A DNA stretch of 64,000 bases from Desulfovibrio sp. (GTDB lineage Bacteria; Desulfobacterota; Desulfovibrionia; Desulfovibrionales; Desulfovibrionaceae). Both the position numbers and the translations under genes were made by a program. The notes beneath the pieces were generated by a model. It saw nothing but the letters and a program-made list of their open reading frames with translations. It was not told where the DNA came from and searched no databases. The stretch lies in the NCBI GenBank assembly GCA_031272405.1, contig JAISTW010000050.1, forward strand, positions 40,623 through 104,622. The letters run 5' to 3'. Numbering within the stretch: position 1 is the stretch's first letter; every line of letters begins with the position of its first letter. Of the stretch, positions 20,531 through 28,892 are shown one piece after another.

Positions 20531-21794
20531 CTATGGCTCGGGCTTTGGGCAATTCTTCCACGACCGCGTCCAGCGCTCTGCTGACGTGCTCTTTTTCATG
20601 GACTGCGGAGAGGAAAAAACGCAGGCGGGCTGTGCCTTCCTGAACAGCCGGAAAGGTGACGGGCATAACGTAGATGCCTCTGCTGAAAAGGGCAGTGGAC
20701 AAAAAACCGGCGACCATGGAGTCTCCGACAATGACAGGCAAAACGGCATAGCCTTGGGCCGCTCCAGTATCCAATCCTTTGCGCTGCGCGTATTCCAGAA
20801 AATACTTTGAAATGCCCTGCAAGCGTTCCACGCGTTCCGGCTCGCGCAGCATGATTTCAAGGGCTTTGTGACAGGCGGCCGCAACAACCGGCGGCATGCC
20901 CACGCTGAAGACAAAACCGGGGGAACCGTATTTGAGATATTCCACCAGTTCCCGGTTACCGGCAATAAAACCACCACAACCACACATGGTTTTGGAAAGA
21001 GTGCTCATCCACATGTCCACATCGTCGGCATTCAGGTTGTAGTATTCCCGCACACCACGGCCGGTCTTGCCGAGCACGCCAAGCGAATGGGCCTCATCCA
21101 CGAGGAGCATGCAGTCATACGCTTTTTTCAGGGTGATGAGTCTGGGCAAGTCCGGGATATTGCCGTCCATGCTGAACAACCCTTCAGTGACGATGATGGC
21201 GTGTTTGTGAGAACGTCTGTACTTTTTGAGTTTTTTCTCCAGGTCATCGCAATTGTTATGGATGTAGGAATAGCGGGAGGCTCCGGAAAGCCGTGCGCCC
21301 TGCACTAAGGAATTATGGGCCAGCCCGTCGTGAAATATGGCGTCGCGCGAGTTGAACAAAAAACCCAGGGTGGAGACATTGGCTGCGTGACCACTGACGT
21401 AAACAATGCAGTCGTCCACGCCGTAAAGGCGGGCGAACGCCTTTTCCAGTTCACGGTGTTGTGGACGTTCTCCGCCCACCAGACGGCTGGCGCCGCTGGA
21501 TGTGCCGAAAACACGCGCTGTTTCTGCGACGATTTGCGTTATTTCCGGATGGGCGTTGATGCCGAGATAGTCGTAGGTGGAAAAATTCAGGTATTCCTTA
21601 CCGTTGATCATCGCTGTGGCTTTGGCGGCGCGATCATGACAGACGAAAAGAGGGTTTTCCATGCCCATTTTGTGTCCCATTTCCACTAGATGGGCGAAGG
21701 AAAGTTTGGAGCGCGCCCGAAACATTGAGCCGTGCCCTTCGTCTTTCGGCTGGGATGTCGTTGTTCCGCCCGAAGAGTGATGTTTTTTCATCAT
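20490..21794 (-). CDS. alpha-oxoamine synthase family PLP enzyme
   Basis: 434-aa fold-type I PLP enzyme that should condense an amino acid with an acyl thioester, with loss of CO2. Motifs: FSTYDYLGINAHPEI, GTSSGASRLVGGERPQHREL, VDEAHSLGVLGKTGRG (PLP-contacting Asp and His) and MSTLSKTMCGCGGFIAG with the Schiff-base Lys. The STLSK form and overall text recall the synthase domains found at the ends of polyketide synthases and serine palmitoyltransferase-like enzymes more than BioF or Kbl, and no other biotin gene is near. It is the first gene of the cluster, so the product may be an amino-ketone or sphingoid-like lipid that is then glycosylated. Confidence 0.82.
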   Translation of the reverse strand: MMKKHHSSGGTTTSQPKDEGHGSMFRARSKLSFAHLVEMGHKMGMENPLFVCHDRAAKATAMINGKEYLNFSTYDYLGINAHPEITQIVAETARVFGTSSGASRLVGGERPQHRELEKAFARLYGVDDCIVYVSGHAANVSTLGFLFNSRDAIFHDGLAHNSLVQGARLSGASRYSYIHNNCDDLEKKLKKYRRSHKHAIIVTEGLFSMDGNIPDLPRLITLKKAYDCMLLVDEAHSLGVLGKTGRGVREYYNLNADDVDMWMSTLSKTMCGCGGFIAGNRELVEYLKYGSPGFVFSVGMPPVVAAACHKALEIMLREPERVERLQGISKYFLEYAQRKGLDTGAAQGYAVLPVIVGDSMVAGFLSTALFSRGIYVMPVTFPAVQEGTARLRFFLSAVHEKEHVSRALDAVVEELPKARAIVEQYNHEHRHGQR

Positions 21795-21856
21795 GCCATG
21801 CCCCTGGATGCTGAGTTACGCACGGAGAGGACGTATTTCTGTTGAAATTTCAAGAG

Positions 21857-21884
21857 ATGATACATTCCCAAATGAATATAACAA
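21857..21884 (-). promoter_or_regulatory. possible promoter for the 21.8-14.9 kb glycan cluster
   Basis: Minus strand TTGTTA (21884-21879) and TATCAT (21862-21857) are 16 bases apart in an AT-rich stretch, about 65 bases upstream of the alpha-oxoamine synthase start. An inverted repeat CCGAT-GT-ATCGG (about 21896-21907) lies just upstream and could be an operator. Confidence 0.4.
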
Positions 21885-21946
21885 AATAAAATACCCGATG
21901 TATCGGCGAAAGGCAAGAGCGCGCGCCATAAAAATCTTTAAGCGGC

Positions 21947-21975
21947 TTGACCATAACCGGGGGCGGGCGTATAAA
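21947..21975 (+). promoter_or_regulatory. sigma-70 promoter for tatA
   Basis: TTGACC (21947-21952), a 17-base spacer and TATAAA (21970-21975), 40 bases upstream of the tatA start codon. Both hexamers match 5 of 6 consensus bases. Confidence 0.7.
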
Positions 21976-22014
21976 AAATGAAAGCTCTGGTTGTCTAAAC
22001 TTGGGAGGCTCGCT

Positions 22015-22212
22015 ATGTTCGGGATTGGCATGCAGGAATTACTCGTCATTTTAGTGGTTGTGCTCCTGGTTTTCGGGTCGAAGAAACTACCGGAAATAGG
22101 AGGTGGTTTGGGAAGGGCTATACGCAATTTTCGTCGGGCAAGCACTGAGCCGGACGAAATTGACATAACTCCCAAGGAGAACAAGACGGCCGAAGGGGAT
22201 CACAAAGCCTGA
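22015..22212 (+). CDS. tatA: twin-arginine translocase subunit TatA/TatE
   Basis: 65-aa inner-membrane protein forming the Tat pore for folded proteins. It has the typical short N-terminus ([12 protein letters not shown]), one membrane helix ending in [14 protein letters not shown], the amphipathic helix ([10 protein letters not shown]) and an acidic tail. ATG at 22015 is chosen because GGGAGG lies 6 bases upstream. Partner tatB and tatC are not in the window. The ACT-domain gene follows 30 bases later. Confidence 0.93.
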   Translation: MFGIGMQELLVILVVVLLVFGSKKLPEIGGGLGRAIRNFRRASTEPDEIDITPKENKTAEGDHKA

Positions 22213-22242
22213 GATGTATACAAACGCAAACGGGGTCAAGCG

Positions 22243-22671
22243 ATGAAAGCAGAGCAGATATCCGTTTTTTTGGAAAATCGGACCGGACGTCTTGCGGAAG
22301 TGACTCATGTGTTGGCTGAGGCCGGCATCAACGTCCGTGCGCTCTCCCTGGCAGACACGTCGGATTTCGGCATTTTGCGCATGATTGTGTGCGAAAACGC
22401 CAAGGCTCAGGCCATACTGAAGGAAAAGGGGTTCACCCTGGGGCGGACCAGTGTGGTGGCTGTGGAAGTTCCCGATAGACCCGGCGGTCTCGACGAAGTT
22501 GTGCAGCTTGTCTCCGGCCACGGCATCAATGTGGAATACATGTATGCCTTTATCCAGCGCGAGCGGGACGCGATTTTGATTTTTCGTTTCGACAAGGCGG
22601 ACTTGGCCGTCGAAGTGCTTGAAAAAAATAATTTTACCGTGGTTTCGGCCGATGAGCTTTGCCGTATCTAG
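22243..22671 (+). CDS. tandem ACT-domain protein
   Basis: 142-aa protein consisting of two ACT domains (about residues 4-70 and 72-140: ISVFLENRTGRLAEVTHVLA and VVAVEVPDRPGGLDEVVQLV) with no catalytic part. Such stand-alone tandem ACT proteins bind amino acids; in many genomes they follow a phenylacetate-CoA ligase gene, which is absent here. It may be cotranscribed with tatA. The ligand is unknown. Confidence 0.88.
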   Translation: MKAEQISVFLENRTGRLAEVTHVLAEAGINVRALSLADTSDFGILRMIVCENAKAQAILKEKGFTLGRTSVVAVEVPDRPGGLDEVVQLVSGHGINVEYMYAFIQRERDAILIFRFDKADLAVEVLEKNNFTVVSADELCRI

Positions 22672-22683
22672 CACGGGGCGATG

Positions 22684-22716
22684 AAAAAGCGTGAGGACCG
22701 GGCCTCGCGCTTTTTT
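22684..22716. terminator. bidirectional rho-independent terminator
   Basis: AAAAAGCGTGAGG pairs with CCTCGCGCTTTTTT across an ACCGGG loop (one G-U pair). It lies between the convergent ACT-domain and EAL/HDOD genes and can stop transcription from both sides. Confidence 0.85.
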
Positions 22717-24082
22717 ACATCGGCGCGTCCTGACTTTCCGGTGGGAAGAATTCGGCGCTCCAGTTCAGAGCGTAGGCCCAGGCCGCGGAGAGGTCGCTTT
22801 CTTCCAGGCCATGTTCGGCGCCCAGCGCAAGGGCGGCTTCCCATTCGCCGTGCAGGTAGCGCGTGAGCAGGTCAAACCAGGGAGAATAGCGGCTTTTCGT
22901 GCCCGTGAGCGCGTCTATGATCCCTGGGTCAAGGGGCACGCCCTGCAGGATGGTAGCCAGAGGCAGTTTTACAATGGCCTCCAGCAGAGAAAAAAGACCC
23001 AGCAGGAAAAGTTCCTGGATTGTTACGTCGGTGGGCAGGGATCCGCGATTTTGCAAGGCGATGCCTATCTGTTCCAGAAATTTCCCTCGTTGGGAGGCCA
23101 AAAACGAAAGTTCGAAGGATGTCGGATTGCGGTCAAGCGAAGAGAGAACGGCCACGCACAACCATTGGGTAAAGACGTCCGAGCCCATAAGCTGAAGAGC
23201 GCCCGGGACATTTGTTATCTCTTCCTCAAAAGCGAAATGCGGAGAATTGACGAAGGCGAGCAACTTGGCGGTCAACACGGGGATATGCAGAATTGTGTCG
23301 CTCAGAAGCTTTATGTTTATCGGGTTCTCGTTCAATACGGTAAAGATTCTCATGCGTTCCACAAGAGATGATTTGTATCTCGTATCGGGCAGAAGTTCCG
23401 GCTTGCTGAAAAAAAAGCCCTGAAAGAGCGTAAAGCCAAGCAAACGACAAAATTTTCTGGTGGTTTCGTCCTCCACCTTTTCAGCCAGACAGACATGCCC
23501 AAGCGACGCCACACGCTCCACAAGCTCGACGATCGCCTCCCGGTCGCAACGCAACACATCGAATTTGACAATATCCGCCAGGGACAAAAAGGGAGCGAGT
23601 GTTTCCTGGCCTGTATAACCGTCCAGAGCCAAAGCGTATCCGGCCGCTTTTATGTGTTTGAGGGCCGTCAGCACGTCCGGAGTGGGGGAGGTGTTTTCCA
23701 TGATTTCCAGTATGCAACGCTTTTTGGGCAGCAAGGTGATGGCCCGCGTCTCAATCATGGCGGCGGGAAAGTGGATAAGCAGTTTTTGTTCCTGTCTCAG
23801 GCTGCGTCTGACCGCCGCCAAACCCGAGGCAATGACGCGGGCTGTGGCCACGGCGTCGCTGGTTTGGTCGGAATCGTCCGCGCCGGATGTTTTGTGGTAC
23901 AGCAGTTCGTAGCCCCAGATATTGCCTTTGATGTCAAAAACAGGCTGACGGGCAACGGCCACGTCAATTTTGAGGGGCTTGCCGCATTTTGCCGAGATCG
24001 CGAACTCGTCCAGGGTCCTGCGTATTTCCCGATGGACAATGTCCTGAATCTGTTCCAACATGACATCTTGTTTTTGTTGCAT
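22715..24082 (-). CDS. EAL-HDOD (YuxH-type) signalling protein with degenerate EAL
   Basis: 455-aa cytoplasmic protein. The N-terminal half (about residues 35-240) is EAL-like (VARQPVFDIKGNIWGYELLY, LIHFPAAMIE, LAEKVEDETTRKFCRLLGFT). The c-di-GMP motifs are broken: ELL for EAL, and LALDGYTGQ where active enzymes have the DDFGTG metal motif. It should therefore not hydrolyse c-di-GMP. The C-terminal half is an HDOD domain (VLNENPINIKLLSDTILHIP). Its ATG overlaps the lysS stop (TGATG), so it is translated with lysS. Confidence 0.88.
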   Translation of the reverse strand: MQQKQDVMLEQIQDIVHREIRRTLDEFAISAKCGKPLKIDVAVARQPVFDIKGNIWGYELLYHKTSGADDSDQTSDAVATARVIASGLAAVRRSLRQEQKLLIHFPAAMIETRAITLLPKKRCILEIMENTSPTPDVLTALKHIKAAGYALALDGYTGQETLAPFLSLADIVKFDVLRCDREAIVELVERVASLGHVCLAEKVEDETTRKFCRLLGFTLFQGFFFSKPELLPDTRYKSSLVERMRIFTVLNENPINIKLLSDTILHIPVLTAKLLAFVNSPHFAFEEEITNVPGALQLMGSDVFTQWLCVAVLSSLDRNPTSFELSFLASQRGKFLEQIGIALQNRGSLPTDVTIQELFLLGLFSLLEAIVKLPLATILQGVPLDPGIIDALTGTKSRYSPWFDLLTRYLHGEWEAALALGAEHGLEESDLSAAWAYALNWSAEFFPPESQDAPM

Positions 24083-25665
24083 CAGAATTCCGGCCGCAAC
24101 AACGGGAAGAGGATGACTTCACGGATGGAAGGGCAGTCCGTAAGCAACATGACAAGCCGGTCTATCCCCACGCCCTCGCCTGCCGCCGGCGGCATGCCGT
24201 ATTCCAGGGCGCGCAGGTAATCCTCATCCATGCTGTGGGCTTCCTCGTCGCCAGCCTCCTTTTCCCGCGCCTGTTCTTCGAAGCGCATGCGCTGATCCAC
24301 AGGATCGTTCAACTCTGAAAAGGCGTTGGCCATTTCACGGCCGGAGATGAAGAGCTCAAATCGGTCCGTCAGTTCCGGCTGATCATTGTTCCTGCGGGAC
24401 AACGGCGATATTTCTGTAGGGTAGTGGTGGATGAAGTGCGGCTGCACCAGTTTGTCCTCCACATCCAGGTCAAAAAGCTTGGCCTGAAGTTTTTGCAGGC
24501 TTTCTTTGTCGGTTGTTTTTTCGCCGCGTCCTCGTATATATTCCCGTAATTTATTGTAGTTGTTGTAAAAATTCTCAGCATGGCCGCCGATTCTGCTCAG
24601 GGAGTCATAAAAGGATATCCGTGTCCAGCGCCCCGGGGTAAGGTCTATTTCCTTGCCTTGATAGGTTATAACTGTTGAGCCGCATACTTTGAGGGCCAAA
24701 TGGGCAAAGAGCTTCTCCGTAAGGTCCATCAGGTTTTCAAAGGTCGCGTAGGCCCAGTAAAATTCGCACATGGTGAATTCGGGGTTATGACGCGTGTCAA
24801 TGCCTTCATTGCGAAAGTTGCGATTGAGCTCAAAGACTTTTTCGAAGCCGCCCACCAGGAGTCGCTTGAGATAGAGTTCCGGCGCTATGCGCATATACAG
24901 GCGCAAATCCAGCGCATTGTTGTGGGTGACAAAGGGGCGCGCTGTCGCGCCGCCGGGCAGCGGCTGCATCATGGGCGTTTCCACTTCCATAAAACCGTCG
25001 TCTTCCATGAAACGGCGGAATTCGCGCACTATCTGGCTGCGTTTGCGGAAAATATCCCGTGTGCGCGGAGTGACGATCAGATCCACATAACGCTGGCGAT
25101 ACCGTGTTTCCTGATCCTTGAGGCCGTGGTATTTTTCGGGCAGGGGCCGCATGGAGCGGGTGAGCAGAACGACGCTGGCGCAGTCCAGAGTGAGTTCGCC
25201 TGTTTTGGTACGGAAAAGATGCCCGATCACGCCGACGATATCGCCGACCTCCAATTTTTTGATGACCAGGCATCCCGTTTCGTCCAGATGCTCCCGCGCG
25301 GCATAACACTGCATGCGGCCGCTCTCATCCATGATGTGAAAAAAAAGCACCTTGCCGAAGGAGCGCAGGGAAACAATGCGCCCGGCAAGAGACAGCGACT
25401 CCGTGTGTTGGGACAGATGTTCGGCGCTTGTGTTTCCGAACTGTTCCAACACGTTGTCCACATGGTTCAATTTGTGAAAGTTGTTGGGGAAAAGCGGAAT
25501 GCCGGCATCCAGCAAATCACAGGCCTTGCTCACGCGGTTTTTGAGTACTTCATTGAGACCTTCGCGCGCGGAAATGCTCTCCAGCATGGGCGCAAAATAG
25601 GCTGCGTGCGGGGATTTGGTGTTCAGCCGTATGGCCGGTTTGCGATTTTTTCTGGGCTCGTCCAC
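24082..25665 (-). CDS. lysS: lysyl-tRNA synthetase, class II
   Basis: 527-aa aminoacyl-tRNA synthetase. An N-terminal OB-fold anticodon domain (AGRIVSLRSFGKVLFFHIMD) precedes the class II core with motif 2 (NFRNEGIDTRHNPEFTMCEF) and motif 3 (PPAAGEGVGIDRLVMLLTD). It starts with GTG preceded by GGGGAG at a 7-base spacing; ATG at 25587 is a shorter alternative. The C-terminus overlaps the EAL-HDOD gene. Confidence 0.96.
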   Translation of the reverse strand: MDEPRKNRKPAIRLNTKSPHAAYFAPMLESISAREGLNEVLKNRVSKACDLLDAGIPLFPNNFHKLNHVDNVLEQFGNTSAEHLSQHTESLSLAGRIVSLRSFGKVLFFHIMDESGRMQCYAAREHLDETGCLVIKKLEVGDIVGVIGHLFRTKTGELTLDCASVVLLTRSMRPLPEKYHGLKDQETRYRQRYVDLIVTPRTRDIFRKRSQIVREFRRFMEDDGFMEVETPMMQPLPGGATARPFVTHNNALDLRLYMRIAPELYLKRLLVGGFEKVFELNRNFRNEGIDTRHNPEFTMCEFYWAYATFENLMDLTEKLFAHLALKVCGSTVITYQGKEIDLTPGRWTRISFYDSLSRIGGHAENFYNNYNKLREYIRGRGEKTTDKESLQKLQAKLFDLDVEDKLVQPHFIHHYPTEISPLSRRNNDQPELTDRFELFISGREMANAFSELNDPVDQRMRFEEQAREKEAGDEEAHSMDEDYLRALEYGMPPAAGEGVGIDRLVMLLTDCPSIREVILFPLLRPEF

Positions 25666-25754
25666 TGTCTTCTCCCCTTGATGACGGGAGCGTCAAAACT
25701 ATGTTATCCTGTCTCCGCCGTCAAGGTGTGCGTCGCGTTGGCGGGTGACGACTT

Positions 25755-26738
25755 TTACCGGCACGGCGTCGCGACGGTGACGCCGTTGACGACATTGACG
25801 GGCGTGCCTTGCTTCCAGCGGTGAATGTTCTCCGCCGTCAGCGTGATGATGTTCTGGCGCGCCTTGTTCGTGGCCCAGGCGATGTGCGGCGTGATGACGG
25901 TATTGGGCGCCTTGAGCAAGGGGTTTGAGGCGGGCGGCGGCTCGACGGAGAGCACATCGGTTCCCAGCGCTCCAAGTTTGCCGGATTTTAGTGCCTTGGC
26001 GGCGGCGGCTTCGTTGACAAGTCCTCCGCGGGCGGTATTGAGCAAAATGACGCCATCACGCATTTTCGCGATGCTGGTGCTGTTTATGATTTCCTGGGTT
26101 TGCGGCGTGAGCGGGCAATGCAGGGATATGACGTCTGAAGCGGTCAGAAGTTGTTCCAGGGAAGCAAAGGAAAAGGGACTGTAATTGGGGGGATTTTTGG
26201 GATGTGGGCAGTGCGCCAGCACGCTCATGCCGAAGGCGTGGGCCAATTCGCCCACGCGTCTGCCTATGGAGCCGAAGCCTATCACACCCATGGTCAAGCC
26301 CTTCAGACACACCGGAGTTTTTTTCCAGTAACACCACAAGTGTGACTTTTTCCACTCCCCGGCCTTCACGCTTTCTGTGTGCTCGGTCACATGCCGGCAT
26401 ATTTCAAGCAGCATGGCCAGCGTGTGCTGGGCCACGTCGTCAACGCCGTAGGCCACGACATTGCACACCGGGATGTTTTTGGCAGCGCAGGCCTCAATGT
26501 CCACCACATTGTAACCTGTCGCCAAAACGCAGACCAGTTTGACCCGTTCGAATCCGGCTATATCTTTGGCCTTCAAGGGAGTTTTGTTGGTCAAAAGCAC
26601 ATCGGCCCGCGCGGCGCGTTCCGCGACCTTGCCGGGAGGCGTTTCGTCGTGAACGCGCAGTTCGCCGATTTCCGAAATGGGGCCCCAGTCGACATCGCCG
26701 GGGTTGAGGATAGCGCCGTCCAGAACGACTATTTCCAT
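25755..26738 (-). CDS. D-2-hydroxyacid dehydrogenase (glycerate/hydroxypyruvate-type)
   Basis: 327-aa NAD(P)-dependent oxidoreductase. The nucleotide-binding motif GVIGFGSIGRRVGELAHAFG lies mid-protein, and the catalytic Arg, Glu and His are in LLNTARGGLV, LSVEPP and ITPHIAWAT. The order and spacing fit the hydroxypyruvate/glyoxylate reductase and D-glycerate dehydrogenase branch; substrate is inferred only. It lies between lysS and pal and is not tightly linked to either. Confidence 0.9.
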   Translation of the reverse strand: MEIVVLDGAILNPGDVDWGPISEIGELRVHDETPPGKVAERAARADVLLTNKTPLKAKDIAGFERVKLVCVLATGYNVVDIEACAAKNIPVCNVVAYGVDDVAQHTLAMLLEICRHVTEHTESVKAGEWKKSHLWCYWKKTPVCLKGLTMGVIGFGSIGRRVGELAHAFGMSVLAHCPHPKNPPNYSPFSFASLEQLLTASDVISLHCPLTPQTQEIINSTSIAKMRDGVILLNTARGGLVNEAAAAKALKSGKLGALGTDVLSVEPPPASNPLLKAPNTVITPHIAWATNKARQNIITLTAENIHRWKQGTPVNVVNGVTVATPCR

Positions 26739-26794
26739 GTTGATTCCTCCTTTTTCCTCGCCGACGGGGTGTTTTTGCCCACGCGGGCCAAAGC

Positions 26795-26816
26795 AAAAGC
26801 CGCCCTTGCGGGCGGC
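26795..26816 (-). terminator. rho-independent terminator after pal
   Basis: On the minus strand GCCGCCC and GGGCGGC pair across a four-base loop, followed by TTTTGCTTTG, about 45 bases after the pal stop. Confidence 0.8.
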
Positions 26817-26860
26817 CGTAAGTCAAGCATATTCCGCTGCCCGGAGGGGCAACAGAGAAT

Positions 26861-27328
26861 CTAGTGAGCAACCACGCGGAAGTCGTCGCGACGATTTTTG
26901 GACCATGCGGACTCGCCTTTGCCCTGGACTGCCGGATTTTCTTTGCCGTAGCTGATCATTTCAAGCTGGCCGGGATTCACACCGAGGGTGACCAGATATT
27001 CATAGGCGGCGCGGGCGCGGCGTTCGCCAAGGGCCAGGTTGTATTCCTGGGTGCCGCGTTCGTCGCAGTTGCCCTCAATGCGCACGCGAATGGTGGAATA
27101 GCGCTTCATCAGATCAGCTTTGTTTTTCAGCATGTCTTTGTATTCGGATTTGATGTCGAATTTGTCAAAGGCAAAGTACACGCGAGCGTCTGTGATTTGC
27201 TGAATGGCGGCGCGCATTTCAGGGGTCAGGCCGTCGTCATAAGCGCCATCGGCAGATTTTTTTGCGCAGCCGAAACCGGCGGCGAGGGCCATAACCAAGG
27301 TGAGAATCAAAGCGTAACGTTTCATCAT
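26861..27328 (-). CDS. pal: peptidoglycan-associated lipoprotein Pal
   Basis: 155-aa outer-membrane lipoprotein that ties the outer membrane to murein. The signal peptide ends in a lipobox-like AAGFGC with Cys21 as the lipidation site. The OmpA-like domain has FAFDKFDIKSEYKDML and the peptidoglycan-binding IEGNCDERGTQEYNLALGER. It is the last gene of the Tol-Pal set, 145 bases after tolB, closed by a terminator. Confidence 0.95.
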   Translation of the reverse strand: MMKRYALILTLVMALAAGFGCAKKSADGAYDDGLTPEMRAAIQQITDARVYFAFDKFDIKSEYKDMLKNKADLMKRYSTIRVRIEGNCDERGTQEYNLALGERRARAAYEYLVTLGVNPGQLEMISYGKENPAVQGKGESAWSKNRRDDFRVVAH

Positions 27329-27375
27329 GTCCTCCTGAACAGCTCATACTCCAAAAGATTACCTTCCCTTTCTAG

Positions 27376-27393
27376 GTGGTCTCCCACGACCAC
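27376..27393 (-). repeat. stem-loop in the tolB-pal gap
   Basis: GTGGTC and GACCAC form a perfect 6-bp stem with a 6-base loop, about 50 bases upstream of the pal start. A second palindrome, GTGAAAAATTTTTTCAC, lies near 27448-27464 close to the tolB stop. They may tune pal expression relative to tolB; no promoter was recognised. Confidence 0.4.
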
Positions 27394-27473
27394 GGAGGAA
27401 TGGTATCCGTCCAGCGATTTTTGTCAAGGCATCAATCGCCTTTTTCGTGAAAAATTTTTTCACCGGGAAAACG

Positions 27474-28793
27474 CTATTTCACCGCCGCGCTCCAACGAGG
27501 AAATGCGGCCTGGCCGCCGCCGCCCGTGGGCACCTGTTTGGGTTCGCCCCCGTGACGTGTGGTCAGATAGATGCCTCTTCCGCCGCCGCGCGAGGAGGCG
27601 AAGGCGATGAAATAGCTGTCCCCGCAGAAGGACGGTTGTTCATCGCTGCCGGGACCGTAAGTGATCTGGCGTTCCATGCCCGTGACCATGTCCTGCACGA
27701 AGATGCGGTGCCCGTAATCCGTCATGCGGCTGAAAACAACCAGCGTGCCGTCCGGGGAGAGGTTGGCTTCCGTGTTGTATGTGCCGTTTTTGCTCACGCG
27801 GGTGACGGCGCCGCTGCGCAGATCCTTGAGGAATATCTGTGGGCCGCCCATGCGGGAGGAGGTGAAGGCCATCTTGGTTCCCGTGCTGTCAAAGGTGGGG
27901 GAAACATTGATTGAATCCCCGCCCTCAAGAATGCGTTCTTTCTGGAAAACGTGGTTCAGCAGAAAAATGACCGGATATTTCCCGTTGGAGAGAGCCACAG
28001 CCACCTTGTTGTCGGGCATGAAAGCCGGGCCTATGACCACATTGCCGGGAAAGCGTATACGCTGCACTTTTTTGCTGCCGCTGTCCCATACGCCCAGGGC
28101 GTGGGACTTGGGATCAATATGGGAAAAGACAACAAAGCGTCCGTCAGGCGACCAGGACGGAGACAGCGCCTCCCCGGGCATGTTGGTGATCTGTCTCAAA
28201 TCCCGCCCGGTGGGTTTGACAAGCCAGACGTTGGCGCTCATTGTTCCTGTCTTCTTGACAAAAGCCAGGGTGGAGCGAAAAAAGGCTCCGCTGCCGGTGA
28301 GGGCCTCCAGCAGATCGGCGCAAAATCTGTCCGCCACTTCCGGAAGCTCGCTGGAGGAAACCCGGGTATATTCCTTGCCGAAGAGACGGCCGCCGGTGTT
28401 TGTTTCGAAGGCCCGCAACTGTACGGACCTTGTGCCGCTGTCGCCCTCCGGCCAGTAGCATGTCACCACAATGTCGGAACCGGCGAGCTGAAAGCGCTTG
28501 AAATCAATGCTCGGCGGTTCATAACCGGCCAGCACGGTACCGCCCAGCACGCTCTTGGGATCCGTCAGACGCACAAAGGGCAGGAAGCCCAGATTTTGTT
28601 CCACAAGGCGCTGCAGGTCCCGCCCCATGCCGGTTGCTTCGCCGCGGGAGCTGTTGAGCGGCGCCGCCAGAGCCAGGTTGACGATGTTCTGCCCCGGACC
28701 GTAAATATCCACACGCAGGGCGGCCTGGGCCGCATTGTCGCCGATGGGCGACAACGCGCAGAACAACAATGCAAGGAGACAGATTTTTTTCAT
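27474..28793 (-). CDS. tolB: Tol-Pal translocation protein TolB
   Basis: 439-aa periplasmic protein with signal peptide (MKKICLLALLFCALSPIGDNAAQA). The N-terminal domain reads VDIYGPGQNIVNLALAAPLN. It is followed by a beta-propeller with repeated SPSWSPDGRFVVF-type blades (also LSPDGTLVVFSRMTDYGHRI, QPSFCGDSYFIAFASSRGGG). It links Pal with TolA. It lies between the double TonB-C gene and pal. Confidence 0.95.
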   Translation of the reverse strand: MKKICLLALLFCALSPIGDNAAQAALRVDIYGPGQNIVNLALAAPLNSSRGEATGMGRDLQRLVEQNLGFLPFVRLTDPKSVLGGTVLAGYEPPSIDFKRFQLAGSDIVVTCYWPEGDSGTRSVQLRAFETNTGGRLFGKEYTRVSSSELPEVADRFCADLLEALTGSGAFFRSTLAFVKKTGTMSANVWLVKPTGRDLRQITNMPGEALSPSWSPDGRFVVFSHIDPKSHALGVWDSGSKKVQRIRFPGNVVIGPAFMPDNKVAVALSNGKYPVIFLLNHVFQKERILEGGDSINVSPTFDSTGTKMAFTSSRMGGPQIFLKDLRSGAVTRVSKNGTYNTEANLSPDGTLVVFSRMTDYGHRIFVQDMVTGMERQITYGPGSDEQPSFCGDSYFIAFASSRGGGRGIYLTTRHGGEPKQVPTGGGGQAAFPRWSAAVK

Positions 28794-28892
28794 GGCATGT
28801 TTTCCTCACTGCCGGGGCCCGTCGGGCGGGCCTCAGATTAAACGTATTTCCTTCGCTGCTTGTGTTCAACAACAACGCGTGTTGTTCGCCGT

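Noticed and set aside
20490-21794. Calling the PLP enzyme BioF (biotin) or Kbl (threonine)
   Set aside because: No biotin or threonine genes are near, and the STLSK/CGCGG motif and glycosyltransferase context point to another branch of the family.
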